A DNA stretch of 64,000 bases from Zygnema circumcarinatum (Eukaryota > Streptophyta > Zygnematophyceae > Zygnematales > Zygnemataceae). A program made the translations under genes and the position numbers. Positions within the stretch are counted from its first letter, which is position 1. Each line of letters opens with the position of its first letter. The notes beneath the pieces are model-generated. The model ran no database searches. It saw nothing but the letters and a program-made list of their open reading frames with translations, and was not told the DNA's origin. Where the stretch lies: positions 806,379 through 870,378 of the forward strand of contig CM074815.1 in the NCBI GenBank assembly GCA_037447605.1, in the 5' to 3' direction. Shown piece after piece: positions 48,121 through 59,228 of this stretch.

Positions 48121-49060
48121 CTTCATGGTGGGAACCAGGTTCCAATGGAGGCGACGAGGTGGCCGCGGGGCAGCGAGCGAATCGGGGCACCCAGCAAGTG
48201 GTATGAGCCAATGGTGGCGGCGGGGACCCGTGAGAGTTCAGCATTCCCGCGTGCGGCGGTCGAGGAAGCGCAAGGGTGGAGATGGCGGTGGTTCCCCGCT
48301 TTGCTCGTGGAGCAAGGCTGTTGGGAGTGCATCAACGCGGACACCATCCAAGGCACGGTGCTTTCTGGGAGGGAGCCGCGGCGGCGTCGGGAGCCACGAA
48401 GTGGCCTTTCGCCGAGATGGAGTGCAAGGACAACAGCGCTCCGCAGGATGCGTCACATGAGTGTGAGAAGTCCTTAAGTCCATGCATGCCAGTCTCAAGA
48501 CCTCACATGCTATGTGGAGGTGCTTAGAAGAAGATGTATGATGTAAGGATAGCGTCACGATAGTGAGTCTTTGCAGCGGCTTGGGAAGATGAAGATGACC
48601 CGGATGGCGAGTGAATATATGAGTGAGGAGTTTGATACCTTGATGGAGAGAGGTTCATAGCTCTGGCAGATTAAAGTGACCATAAAGTCGGCCACGCTCT
48701 TAGGGGATTGACCTCTAGATTTGATGTAGCGTCCAGCGTGGCTTAGAATTTGTCCTAACGGGCACAAATGACCCTTGAGCAGAGTGGCGGAGGATCAAGG
48801 AGGAGGACACCGTCAAGACACGGGAGCACCGAGGAGAAGGTGCATGGCGCACTCCTGACGGGGACCGAGAAGGAGGTGCGCCCGAGGGAGTAGGACCCGA
48901 GGAGGAGCACTGCGGGAGGCGTGCTACGTGTGGCTTGGGCAGCCACTACCGGCGGTTGCTACAAGAACAAGAATTACAAGATAGGGAGGCCTTGTGACAT
49001 TGACAGAAGAAGGAGAAAGAAAGGCTTCAAGGGATCACCAACTTCCAAGTGCAAGAAGCG
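48121..49060 (+). pseudogene. Copia gag remnant
   Basis: Scattered matches to the intact gag at 62664: GCAAGTGGTATGAGCCAATGG near 48194, ...WRWRWFPALLVEQGCWECIN... at about 48275-48340, and the block corresponding to CLEEMYDV at about 48520. Frames shift every 50-100 bases. Zinc-knuckle cysteines are not conserved. Confidence 0.7.
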
Positions 49061-49079
49061 AGGTCCTACAAGAGCACCG

Positions 49080-49482
49080 AATCACGGGAAGGTCGAATGA
49101 GAGACCAATCTGATGATGGTGAGAAAGGCCGAAGGTTCGGCATTTGGGAAGATCGGGTTCGGTCACGAAGCGGCCACAGTTGATCGACTTCGGGCGCTTC
49201 CCACACACATGTGTGGCGACAAGCAGATGTTCTCCACGTTGGACACGCTGGGAGAAGACTCGATCTGTTCACTCGGCAACCGGAGAGGGAGTGACAGTCA
49301 CGAAGGGTGGAGTAGTCAAGATGATTCTCGGAGACGGCTCTGTCATCTACGAAGAGGAGAGGGAGGAGCGTTTGTGTATCGGTGATGTACTCCACACCCC
49401 CGAGCTGAAACAGAACTTCATGTCTGTTAGCCAGGTGTGTAAGAGGGGGTACGAGATCACGTTCAAGGAGAAGTCTTGGTAA
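49080..49482 (+). pseudogene. Copia protease remnant
   Basis: The frame ending at 49482 reads EKTRSVHSATGEGVTVTKGG, MILGDGSVIYEEE, LHTPELKQNFMSVSQVCKRG, nearly identical to the intact element at 63815-64000. The active-site segment just upstream is frame-shifted. Confidence 0.88.
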
Positions 49483-49639
49483 GCTCTCACTTGCTTGATG
49501 GCAGGGGAGGCTTGGCCCCATTTGAGGGGTATAGAAGGGAGGCACATGTGCTCTTCATTATAGAAGGGCCAGAGATGAAGATGTGATAGGCACGTAGGCT
49601 GAAACTGCCATAAATCTCAGCATCGTGAGCTTGGACATC

Positions 49640-50470
49640 TTAACCGCCGGGGGTTGCAGCGACTTTAACTTCTATAGGGGCTGGTGCGTGGGTTGGAAAG
49701 TAGATGTCGTGGAGGAAGGGCTTTCGGCTTTTAGGTGTGTAGGGAAGGCATGAAGCCATTGCGAGGCGGAGAGAGGCGTACCATGCACGGGGGCGGAGTT
49801 GGTTCACACACCGACCTTTGTGGCCCATTGACACGGCAGCAGAGTGGAGGGCTGGGAGCCCACTTCATCACTTTCTCTCGATGATTTTTAGAGGAAAATT
49901 TGGGTGAAAATTCTCAAGAACAAGTCACGAGGCTTTGGGCCTTGGTGGCAGACTCAGATGGAGGCGAGAAGCTGGGGCGGCCGAAGACTCTGGGCTCCAG
50001 ACTGGCGGAGGGAGTTCAAGTCGAAGGAGTTTGGCAGAGTACCTCCAAGGCTACAAGTGGAATTAGGCATGAAATTCTCTGCTCTACTCCCCTCAAAGTA
50101 ATGGGCTGGCGGGTAAATAGGACGTTGGGGGACATGGCGCTGACCATGAACATAGATTCCCCCTTCCCGACTGGCACACTGGGGAGGCGGTGATGACGCA
50201 ACACCTTGGAATAGATGCCCATCTTATTGCTCCAGGACGAGTTCACGAGGAGGTGTGGTTTGGGGAGAAAGCCTGGTTTCCCTGAAGGCTTTGGGAGCTG
50301 GCGATGCGGCAGTCTTGAAGAAGCGAAGACGAAGAGGAAGTTTGACCGCGAGCCGTTGAAGGATATGTTCGGCTACAACATGGACAGTCGCACCTACAGG
50401 ATTTGGAACCCGCGAGCGAAGGAGGTGCAGAGCTCGAGGGACATCACGGTGGACGAGAAAGGGGCGGTGA
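49640..50470 (+). pseudogene. Copia integrase remnant
   Basis: About 49810-49990 holds the HTDLCGP...FVDDF...KxWVK region in broken frames (KIWVKILKNKSRGFG, QTQMEARSWG). 50340-50470 encodes GYNMDSRTYRIWNPRAKEVQ then SRDITVDEKGAV, the integrase C-terminal block preceding the reverse transcriptase. Confidence 0.82.
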
Positions 50471-51120
50471 CACGGCTAGGTGAGACCCAGCCCCAAAAGG
50501 CAGGATTGGAGATTGTGTATGAGGACGTGGAGACCAGCGGAGAAGGCGTTGAAGCCTCTCGAGGTCCCGACTTTGGAAGTCGGCATATCTTGGGAGGAAG
50601 CGAAGGAGGCGGCTTTCGAGGAGGAGGCTTGATACGGTTGTCGGCGGGCGGGAAGTCGGAAACGAGAGTACATAGCGAGGAAGCGAGGAATGCGAGAGCG
50701 GCCCACTACACACTCACATCAGATAGAAGGCTTCGGTCAAAGCGGCCTGCTGCACGGGCGAGTGTTCACGAGACTTGGATATGGCGAGAGGCGATGAGAG
50801 GCAGAGATACACTCCGGGATTTGTTCATTTTCTTCAACTCGAGGTAGGAAGCGCAGAGGCATGAGGAACAACCGATGTGGTGAGGAAGGCGAGCGATCTG
50901 ACGTCATGGTCTTTGTGCAAGAGAGTGCTACGGACTCTGGCGACCTCGCGGGGAGTTGCCCCTTTGCTACATGATCAGCGAGCACTTAAACGCCGAGGAG
51001 GCTACGCGTGCAAATTGATGGAAGCGAAGTGGCGGCAGCGGTCGATAGCGGTGGAATAATTACGATAGAAGAGCGGGGCGTGGCGGCGGAGAAGCTGCCC
51101 AGAAGGGAAGGAGAGCCATT

Positions 51121-51530
51121 GGATGCAAGTGGGTGTTCAAGGTGAAGCGAAAGGCGGACGGGAGTGTCGACCGTTACAAGGCGCGGCTGGTGGCGAAGGG
51201 CTACAGCCAGAAGTACGGAATCGACTACACGGAGACTTTCGCCCCGGTGGTGAAGTTTAACTCCCTCCGTGCCCTAATCTCGATCGCAGCTGCTGAGGGG
51301 ATGCATGTCCATCAGTTAGATATCAAGACCGCGTTTCTGTACGGAGATCTCGCTGAGGAGATCTACATGGAGCAGCCCGAAGGGAAAGTTGTCCCGGGGC
51401 AGGAGCATCTCGTCTGTCGCCTAGTGAAGAGTACGTACGAATTTGAAGCGGGCACCGGGGATCGATGCGGAAGATTGGCGTCTTACCGAGCAGCAGATTT
51501 CTTGCGCTTTGAGGCGGATCATTAGTCTAC
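51121..51530 (+). pseudogene. Copia reverse transcriptase remnant
   Basis: Open frame with GCKWVFKVKRKADGSVDRYK, ARLVAKGYSQKYGIDYTETF, APV and HQLDIKTAFLYGDLAEEIYM, which are the diagnostic Copia RT motifs. The frame breaks after CRLVKSTYE; the YVDD box region (about 51560) survives only as DHVDDLIMV-like sequence. Confidence 0.93.
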
Positions 51531-52169
51531 CGACAGGAGGAGGAGATCTCATATCGTTGGGATCACGTGGATGACCTCATTATGGTGAGTCTCTCAGCAC
51601 GGGAAGAATCAATGATCACGAAGAAGCTTTGCAGCTAACTTCCAAATGTCGGATCTGGGGAGCCTTGATATCTCACAGGGATCTGGCAATTTTGTGAGAG
51701 GCGGGGCGAATGCATTTCCCTAAGTTAGAAAGAAGTACGCCCTTGGATGTACTAGCGAGTTCAATATGGAGGAGTGGGGCCGTGCCCGGTCCAGATGGAG
51801 ATGTGTGGTGTCGAATATGGAGCCAGCGGCAGTTGTGAGTGCAGTACATGTCTGAGTCTTGCGTCTGAGATCTCACTATCGGAGGCCAATGTACCCTAAT
51901 GATTGAGTACCCGGCCCAGGACTTGGCCGAGGCATGGCTGGCCGCCGTCGGTTCATGGAGAATCCCGGCCACCCCGAGCATTGCAGGAGGCGTAAGCGAA
52001 TCTTTGGTTGTCACGAGAGGACCACAGATGCAGACCGTTACGAGAAGGCGAATAAGTGATCCAGATACACCGACTCGGCGGGGAGAGTAGCGTGGAACCA
52101 CTCCTTGTCGACCTCCGGATTTGTTTACACGAGCGGTGGAGGCGATCTCATGGGCTGAAACTCACGAGG

Positions 52170-52509
52170 ATTGGGTTAGTTGTCTGTACCCAGAATTACA
52201 TGGGAGCATGTCGCAGCGGCGAAGGAGGGAGTTTGGTTCAACATTTCTTTGATGAGTGTAAGGGGCACAGCGTCCCACTTGACTTTTGTTCACGCGGATG
52301 TCCGATTAGATCCACTTAACTCTTTGGGCAGCCCTGTGTTTTTCATAAAGGACAAAAGCATTAGAGTACAATACCATTATGTGCGAGAATTAGTAGAGGA
52401 GGGGATGATTGTTGTGAAGTTCGTGGGGACGAAGGAGCAGGCTGCGGATATGTTGACTAAAGGAGTTGGTGGTGAGGCGCTCTTAGTGAATACCATGGGA
52501 GCTTCGTGA
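52170..52509 (+). pseudogene. Copia RNase H remnant
   Basis: Encodes AAAKEGVWFNISLM, KSIRVQYHYVRELVEEGMIV and GTKEQAADMLTKGVGGEALL. Near-identical to the reverse-strand copy at 40556-40850, so the two Copia elements are related. Confidence 0.93.
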
Positions 52510-52555
52510 GGCTAGGAGCCCGTGAGGAAGCTGAGGCCCAGAGAGGATTGTTGAG

Positions 52556-53544
52556 TGTTAGTGTCTTTATAGTTAGACATTATGCGGGTTCACACTAACA
52601 TTGTTGTGGTCCTCGGTTGGCTGTAGAGATACGCTAGTAATTGATTTCTAGGAAATAAGTCCGGGCCAGTAGCCGGTGGCGCGTCGCTTTGAGCGCGGAG
52701 GAGGATGGCCGGTGATGTCAGTGAACGTCCGGACCTGGTGCGGTCGTGAGGCTCTGTGGCGAGTCAACTTCTGAGGAGGAGCCGAGAGTCGGCGGCCCGC
52801 AGCGGACAGGAATGTGGCTGGCGAAATGCGGCAGCGGAGATTTAAATGGCGGGCGGCGAATAATGTGCAGATGCCTTGTAGAAACAGGCATCTACAGGCG
52901 GCGTGAACCCAGCCTCCTGAGACGAAGCGTGGAGATTACTGCCTTTCGAAACGGGCGACAAATTCGAGATGGTAGCCAGGCTATGCAGACATTTGACTAG
53001 AGTGTCTTTGGCGTAGGATTTCACTGAAAGACATAAAAGCCCCAGATGTTGAAGCAGCGATACACAGCTCTTGAGCGCGAGGCAGCGTGGCGTGACATGT
53101 GCTGAGAAATATCATGCTTTCACGGCCATAGCGGTATATAAGGTTTAACTTTATTTATGAAGGATAACCACATTGAACTCGTAGTCGTGACTTATTACAT
53201 TACTTTGCACAAATGTTCTTTGGGGCACATACAGCACGTGTCATAGGTGAGTGAGTAAGGGAGAAGTAGCTAGTGAAGGGGAGAACTTCATGTGGGTGAC
53301 ATTCTTGTATAAAAAGGAGTTTTAGAAGTGAGGCTCTCTCACATGCTCTCTCAAATTGTGTGATTTCCAGCTGTGCTGCGTCCTGCATTCATTGCACATG
53401 AGTTATGGGCTATAGGTGAAGTGAGATAGAAATTGAGAGAGAGTGAAGATATGTCTTCATAGAGTGGGAGCAGGAGTTCAATGGAGAGGCTGACAGCGAG
53501 GTGGCGCCCGAGGAGAAGCGGCCCGAGCAGTCCAGACTCCAACA
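52556..53544 (+). repeat. Copia LTR, second copy
   Basis: Starts TGTTAGTGTCTTTATAGTTAG right after the polypurine stretch GCCCAGAGAGG and ends ACTCCAACA. It is the regular 3' LTR of this element. Confidence 0.82.
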
Positions 53545-53658
53545 CCAGTAGATTACATGTCGGCTGGAAGAATTTGATGTAGCAGAACCCAGCGGCGAGG
53601 CGGCCTGGGCACATCTTGCGGATGGTGGCGGCTCGTGGAAACTCGGTGTTGGTGGTGG

Positions 53659-54636
53659 TGTTGGCAGTGTGCTTTATAGTTGGGCATTATGCGGGTTCAC
53701 TAACATTGTTGTAGTCCTCAGTTAGGAAACATGAGATACGCTAGTAGTGTTCCTAGGAAATGCAGTGGGCCAAATGTCGATTAGCCATTACGCTTTTCAG
53801 CGAACGCGGAGGATAGCCGGTGATGTGGCGGAACAGCGTCAGAGACCCTTAGTGCGGTCAGCGAATTTCAGCCGGCGGAGTGTCTGGAGGAAGACCGAGG
53901 TCAGCGGCCACCAGCGGACAAGTGTAACAGCGGAATCACGCAGCGGGAGATTTCGTCAGCGGGCCAGCGGGCTCAATAGTATGCAGTCTGCCTTGAGAGA
54001 AACGGAACATGCTGGCAGCGGCGGGCAGCGTGCAGGGCGAAGCGGCGGGGGATTCTAGCGGCGAGCGGGCGACAAACTCCGAGATGGCCCGGAAGCTATG
54101 CGGGCGGCGGCTAGGTAAGTCTTTGGCGTAGGTTTGCGAAAAGCCCCTTAAAGGCGGCCCCGGATGTTGAGCAGCGTACAGGCATTGAAGCGCGCATGAG
54201 GGCGGCGTGGCGTGACATCAGTCAACAGAAGATGTCACGTAACACGGCCATGGCGGTATATAGGGTTTAGCTTTTGTTATGAAGGATAGCCACATTGAAC
54301 TCTTGTAGTCAAGTGACTTATTACGTACACTTTCGTGTTGCTGGGCTGCCACTTGTGTATGCAAGGTAGTAGTAGAGGGAGAGAAAGTAGCTAGTGAGAG
54401 GAGAAACTTCATGTGGGTGACATTCTTATTATAAAGGAGTTTTAGAGCCGTGAGCTTTCTCACATACTCTCTAGTGTGTGTGATTTCATTTGTGCTGCGT
54501 CTAGCGTTCATTACGTGAGTTATAGGCTATGAGTGAAGTGAGATAGAGTGAAAGTGAAGATGTCTTCATCCGGTGGAACGGAGTTCCAATGGGCGACCTT
54601 GAGTGGCCGGGAAGCGGCAGCAGTCCAGAACTCAAC
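53659..54636 (+). repeat. Copia LTR, third (extra) copy
   Basis: Starts TGTTGGCAGTGTGCTTTATAG and ends near ACTCAAC. It includes an ATG at 54559 giving MSSSGGTE before a frame break, parallel to the gag start of the intact copy. Confidence 0.8.
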
Positions 54637-54879
54637 GATTGGTGGAAGCGAGATAGCGAAGGTGAGGGGCGGCCCAGCCAGGAGTCTCTAGTCTCAGTAT
54701 GCTGTCATAGATCCCACTCCACGGTGGCCTTGATCAGCCTCCTTCTCTCTACGTCTCGAGGCAGAATATTCAGGAGAGGCTATCTGCGAGTGATCACTTT
54801 GTTCTGAATGGCAAAGGTAATAGGTATAAGGACAAGAAGTGGTAATAAAGGCAGATTTTTAGTACCACGGCGAGCAGTT

Positions 54880-56165
54880 GAGTAGTACTTGAGGCGGGAG
54901 GCTTTGTCTGGCGGCTCGATGCAGGTGAGCTACATGATCCTCAGGTACCGAGGAGTCACATGGGAGTGCAAAACACGTGAGGCCTTTGCTCAGAGAGTTC
55001 TGGTGGCCTGGACTCTCGAGGGATGTGAAAGCGTATGTACTCGCTTGTCCAACTTGTCAGCGAAACAAACCCCGCACTGGCAGGATCCCTGGCCAGCTGC
55101 AACCCCTCACACCTCCTTTTCGGAAATGGGACAGTGTGGGTATGGACTTGATCACAGATCTTCCTGTGACACCTCGGGGGCATGACTCCATCCTCGTCTT
55201 TGTCGATCGGCTCAGCAAGATGGTGCATTTAGCACCAACTACTAAGCCCGCTGGGGCCGACGAGATAGCACGCTTGTATGTTGACAAAGTGTGGAGCGGC
55301 ATGGTCTTGATCGAGAACTTGTGTCGGCGATCTAATTCACGGTATTTTTTGGGCGGAAGTGCTCAAAATCGTTGGGACCAAGCGGCGTTGAGTCTGACTT
55401 TCCACCCCTTAAGCCGTGGCGGGGCGAGCGGGTGAGCGGATCACGGAGGATTACCTCGGCATTATATGGGACCTACGGATGGGTGGGACGGCTGCTCCCG
55501 GTGGGTGAGTATGCCATCAATAATGCTTACAAGGAATCCATTGCTACCACCCCTTTCGTCCTGAACATTGGTCAGCACCCTCTAAATCCCCTGCAACCAA
55601 GGGATCAGCCCCCTGATCCGTGGAACATGGGCGTCCACAGAACCCCCGATCCTTGGAAGCTGAGAGGAACTGATGGGACTCAACCTCCCGCAGTCAGATC
55701 TTTTGTCCGGTAATATGCGAGGCCTTTGCGAGAGGAGCACGGCGGAACCTGCTAGCGGCCCGGTCGCGACAAAGGCCTATGCTGACGATCCGCGTACCCA
55801 ACTCACACCTTGATGAGGCGTGAGGTGTTCTAGCTGATGCGGCGAACTTGAGACTCAAAGCTTATGGCGGAACACGTAAGCTGTGGCCCCGTTTCATAGG
55901 ACCTTTTAAAGTCGTGAAGCGAATCAATGATGTCGCTTACCGGTTGGCTTTACCAGCTCATATGAAGGTGCATCCGGTCTTTCATGTGGGAGGTTGTTAA
56001 AGGCCTACCGTAGCGATGGGAGGATCCAGCCACCTCCCCCACCAGTGGAACTTGAAAGTGAACTTGAGTATGAAGTTGAAACCATTCAAGCCCACGATAT
56101 TGTGAGCAAGAAGATTGATCTTCACGTCCGCGAATACCTGCGTGAAATGAATTTGGAGCTGTAAG
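54880..56165 (+). pseudogene. Gypsy integrase and chromodomain-like tail
   Basis: 54977-55296 encodes LLREFWWPGLSRDVKAYVLA, CPTCQRNK (zinc-finger CxxC), WDSVGMDLITDLPVTPRGHD and VDRLSKMVHLAPTT, the H2C2/DDE start. 55500-55590 encodes EYAINNAYKESIATTPFVLN. About 55865-55980 encodes [20 protein letters not shown] and [10 protein letters not shown]. 56048-56110 encodes ELESELEYEVETIQAHD, the usual start of a chromovirus chromodomain; the rest of that fold is missing. Several frameshifts are present. Confidence 0.88.
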
Positions 56166-56528
56166 TTTGAACATAGCATAGGAAGCCGAGGCAACAGCAA
56201 TTGCAGGCTCATCCGCTTATACTTTGGGAAGCGCGAGGCCGCGGGGAGAAGCTGACGAGGCGGCGGGGAAGTCGTGTGTAACCTTTCTGATCACCCATGG
56301 GAGAGTACTTAGGGCAGCGCTCCGTCCCACAAATACTCTCACCCGAGCGCGGGCGGTGGCCAAACGTCGGGGACCACAGAGACGGGGAAGGGTCACAGGA
56401 TGAACCTGCGAAGGTTGCAAGAGGTTGATGCAGCGTATGACTATCTTGAGAACTTATATATGTATCGGCGTGTAGATGTGGTCGAGGATCCGCGGAGTCC
56501 CGGCCACATGCCTTCGTTTTGAGCACGT

Positions 56529-56950
56529 AACCGTCGTCCGTACAATTACGGGTCCGCAGATTGATGCGGGCAATTTGCCGATCGAATCAGCGCGCGCGCG
56601 GGATCAGCGTATTGCACAGCGTCTGTGGCCGCTTGGCTCATGGCCAGCGCCGCCAGGCGAATGCGGTGGCGTTCATGGGTATACACCTCGACCATTCAGG
56701 TGAGGAGAGGTTTCTACCGGCGATCTGCCATTGGACGACCACTGCTTCCAATCCTCCATCTTTGGTAGGAGGTTCCAGCGGGAGAAGCGTAAAGAGGCTG
56801 AGGGTGGCTGTCATCACCCAACAAGCGTGCCGGCATTCAGTTTGCACCCTTGTTGCGCCACCGCCGAGCGGCTCTCTCTCGGCGAACTCGGAGTCTTTGA
56901 CCGAGTGTTATTCAGCGGTGAAGGAGTTAGATTCGGCGGCCTTACATTGA
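56529..56950 (+). repeat. Extra internal LTR-like fragment in the Gypsy 3' region
   Basis: GTCGTCCGTACAATTA at 56533 matches 43686 in the 5' LTR. CCATTGGACGACC...CCTCCATCTTTGGTAGGAGG and GCGCCACCG...CTCTCTC follow in the same order as in both LTRs, ending GGCGGCCTTACA. It lacks the TGTAGCG start and a primer site, and lies ~165 bp before the 3' LTR. Confidence 0.7.
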
Positions 56951-57114
56951 CACTGGCCGTCCCCGCGCAACTCGGAAAGGGACTTGACCGGGATTATCGC
57001 AAAGCCCTCCCGGTTATCACGTAGACTTCGACGCGTGCCGTTGAAACTACGAGCTGCCTTTACTACCCCACACACGTGAACGAGGGCGTTCACATTCTCA
57101 TAGGAGGGGAGTAA

Positions 57115-57838
57115 TGTAGCGAAACGCTACAGTCACCCCAAGGGGGAAGGGTTACTTAAGGCCCGGCGTGGCTTTATGTTTCCATCCAATGCGGTACCTA
57201 ATGGTTAGGGCATCGGATACCCTATAGGACGACGGAGGTCCTAGGTTCGAACCGTAAGAACTGGTTCACCCGTGGGGCCACCAGGTAGGCTTGGTGGGCC
57301 CCACATCAACCTTTAACGTACCCTCCTCTGTGTGGAAGAGGATTGGGACTTAACGGAACCACGGGACCAATCCGGTCCCGGATGTCAGACGCGGCCGAGA
57401 TCCCCAGGCCAGCGTTTTAGGTCAGGTACAATTCACAGTTGCCGGGTTAGTGGTGAGGACGAGTGGCAGAATGAACAGCGGCAGCGTGATAGGATCGACC
57501 GTGCAGCGGCGTGCGGTGGCGCGTTGAAGGCGCGCTGGAATGCGGTGGCGTTACGTCACATTATACACCTCGGCATTGGTCGAGAGAGAGAGGAACGTGT
57601 GATACGCCATTGGGCGGCCACTTCCCGATCACTCCATCTTTGGTAGGAGGAGGTTGATTGGGGAAGCGTAAAGTAAAAGGTGGCTGTGCGGCCCAGCAAC
57701 GTACCGGCATTCAGTTGCACCCGCGAGCTGCACGCCACCCTCTGAAAACTCTCTCTCTCTCTCTTCTTTGAACTCACGAGAGTCTTGGAATTGTGTTGTT
57801 GTTCAGCATTTGAAGAAGAAGCGGTTTCGATCGTTACA
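57115..57838 (+). repeat. Gypsy 3' LTR
   Basis: 724 bp, TGTAGCGAAACGCTACA... to GATCGTTACA. The first 17 bases form a perfect hairpin (TGTAGCG-AAA-CGCTACA). It is preceded by polypurine tract GGAGGGGAG and followed by CTCTC. Confidence 0.9.
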
Positions 57839-59228
57839 CTCTCCTCTCTCTCACACTTAGCATCTGTTCTTTGGGCGAAGAGGAAGAAGAAGAACAAGAC
57901 AACAAACCACACAGCAATGCAAAAGCCACTAAGCCCGGCACTAAAAGACAAACTAGCATCACTACATCCCATCTACTTTATGCCCGGCGGTAGATCACGA
58001 GTCTTAGCAGTGGCAGTCTGATTGGCCAACTGCCCGAGGCTGGCCGGCTACTTGGAGCCTTATGATAGGTCAACAAATGACAATCCCGGCATTTTAGCGC
58101 TTCGAGGTGCGCCTAGCTGAATGGTGTGTGCTGCGTTCATTGGAGCACGCCAACACTGGCGCCGCCTTCGCATTTTCCGTCACCGGCAACTCACGGATTA
58201 TGCGGTCCGTGACACTGAATATGAATATGTCAAGTACAACTGAGCGAGCGTGAGATCCGTGGAAACGCGCTCCGTTACGCTACATACATATACATGCGAA
58301 ACAAAGCATACGCCCTTACTTGAGCTGCTTAATGAACAAAGAAGCGGGGATGAGACAATGATAGCGTGGGCGAGGCGCGTGAGGCGGAGTAGGGGAGTAA
58401 GGAGAAGCTTCGCGTACATTGGCAATGGGGGGAGTATTGGCGGGGCCCAGGAGGTGGATGAGGGTAAGACAAATTCAAAATCGAAAGGCTCACGGCCAAT
58501 TTGGCCGAAATGGTGGCCGGCGGCAAAAGTGGCGGGGAGGAATGAGGAAATGGACCAATGAGGAGTGGAGTCATGGCGGTACGGGATGGCCGGTGCTGGC
58601 AGCTTCAGCGGGGGAGAACCGCAGGGCGTGGCGGCACGGAAAATACGTCAGTGTGACGCGCCCGGCGCGGCGTTTCCGCAGAGTCGGGAGGCCCTCCCGA
58701 AATGATGATGGCCCAACACGGGATCTCCGGCGGACGACACAAATGAAGAGGGGCCCAACCCGCGGGGAAAACCCCGTTGGTCGGTTTGGCAAGATTCACG
58801 GGCAAATGAGCTGACGTGGCGCGGCGGGGTGGGGCGGGAGAAGCGGCCTTTGTCGGCGTCTCCCAAAGTGGGGTGAGTTGTGCGTCTGTCTTGGCGTTGA
58901 GGTGGTGGGGAGGAGGCCATGGAATCTAGGGTTTGGAAGCGCGAGGGCAGGCTGAAGCTAAGGCGACCGGGCTCAGGAGGCCAGCGTCGCCGTAGAAGAG
59001 AGGGGCTCGGCGAGAGAGAGGAGGTCAAAGGGAATGCGGGGCTTCACGGCCATAGAGGAGCTTCGTAGGGAGAAGCCCGGTGGAGGTGAAGCGAGGAGGT
59101 GAGTATGCGTGAAGGCGGGGAGGGATGACCTGGCGTTCACCTCTCGGCTACAGCGCGGCAGCGAGCGCCGCGCATCGCTTGACATACGTATGGTACGTTA
59201 CGCGGCGGCTACGCGAGGGTAGGGAGGG
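57839..59228. other. Unassigned GC-rich stretch between Gypsy elements
   Basis: No motif is recognised. ORFs of 60-138 codons exist on both strands (notably 58419-58814 + and 59028-58648 -), but neither strand shows a protein family. It could be the decayed 3' end and LTR of the reverse-strand Gypsy remnant at 59229-61500, but I found no second LTR copy to support this. Confidence 0.4.

Larger units (their letters stand above)
47210..54636 (+). mobile_element. Copia LTR retrotransposon inserted in Gypsy pol, with three LTRs
   Basis: LTRs at 47210-48195, about 52556-53544 and about 53659-54636, each ~980 bp and sharing ATAGTT(A/G)G(A/G)CATTATGCGGGTT near the start and AGATAGA...GTGAAGAT(AT)GTCTTCAT near the end. 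The first is followed by a decayed primer site (TGGTATGAGCC, 48198). Internal order is gag, protease, integrase, reverse transcriptase, RNase H, the Copia order. 114 bp of unrelated sequence separate the second and third LTRs. Every coding frame is broken. It splits the Gypsy RNase H from its integrase. Confidence 0.87.
39411..57838 (+). mobile_element. Decayed Gypsy (chromovirus-like) LTR retrotransposon with two nested Copia insertions
   Basis: The 5' LTR is 39411-39593 plus 43675-44084; the 3' LTR is 57115-57838. Both start TGTAGCGAAACGCTACAG and end CGTTACA. A primer-binding site TGGTATCAGAGC (initiator tRNA-Met type) lies at 44087-44098 and a polypurine tract GGAGGGGAG at 57103-57111. 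CTCTC flanks both ends (39406-39410, 57839-57843), a possible 5-bp target duplication, though the site is CT-rich. Internal order is gag, protease, reverse transcriptase, RNase H, integrase and a chromodomain-like tail, which is the Gypsy order. All frames are broken. A reverse Copia (39594-43674) splits the 5' LTR and a forward Copia (47210-about 54636) lies between RNase H and integrase. Confidence 0.88.

Noticed and set aside
58419-59028. Possible genes in GC-rich DNA between the Gypsy elements
   Set aside because: Frames on both strands are of similar length with no motif; likely decayed repeat DNA.
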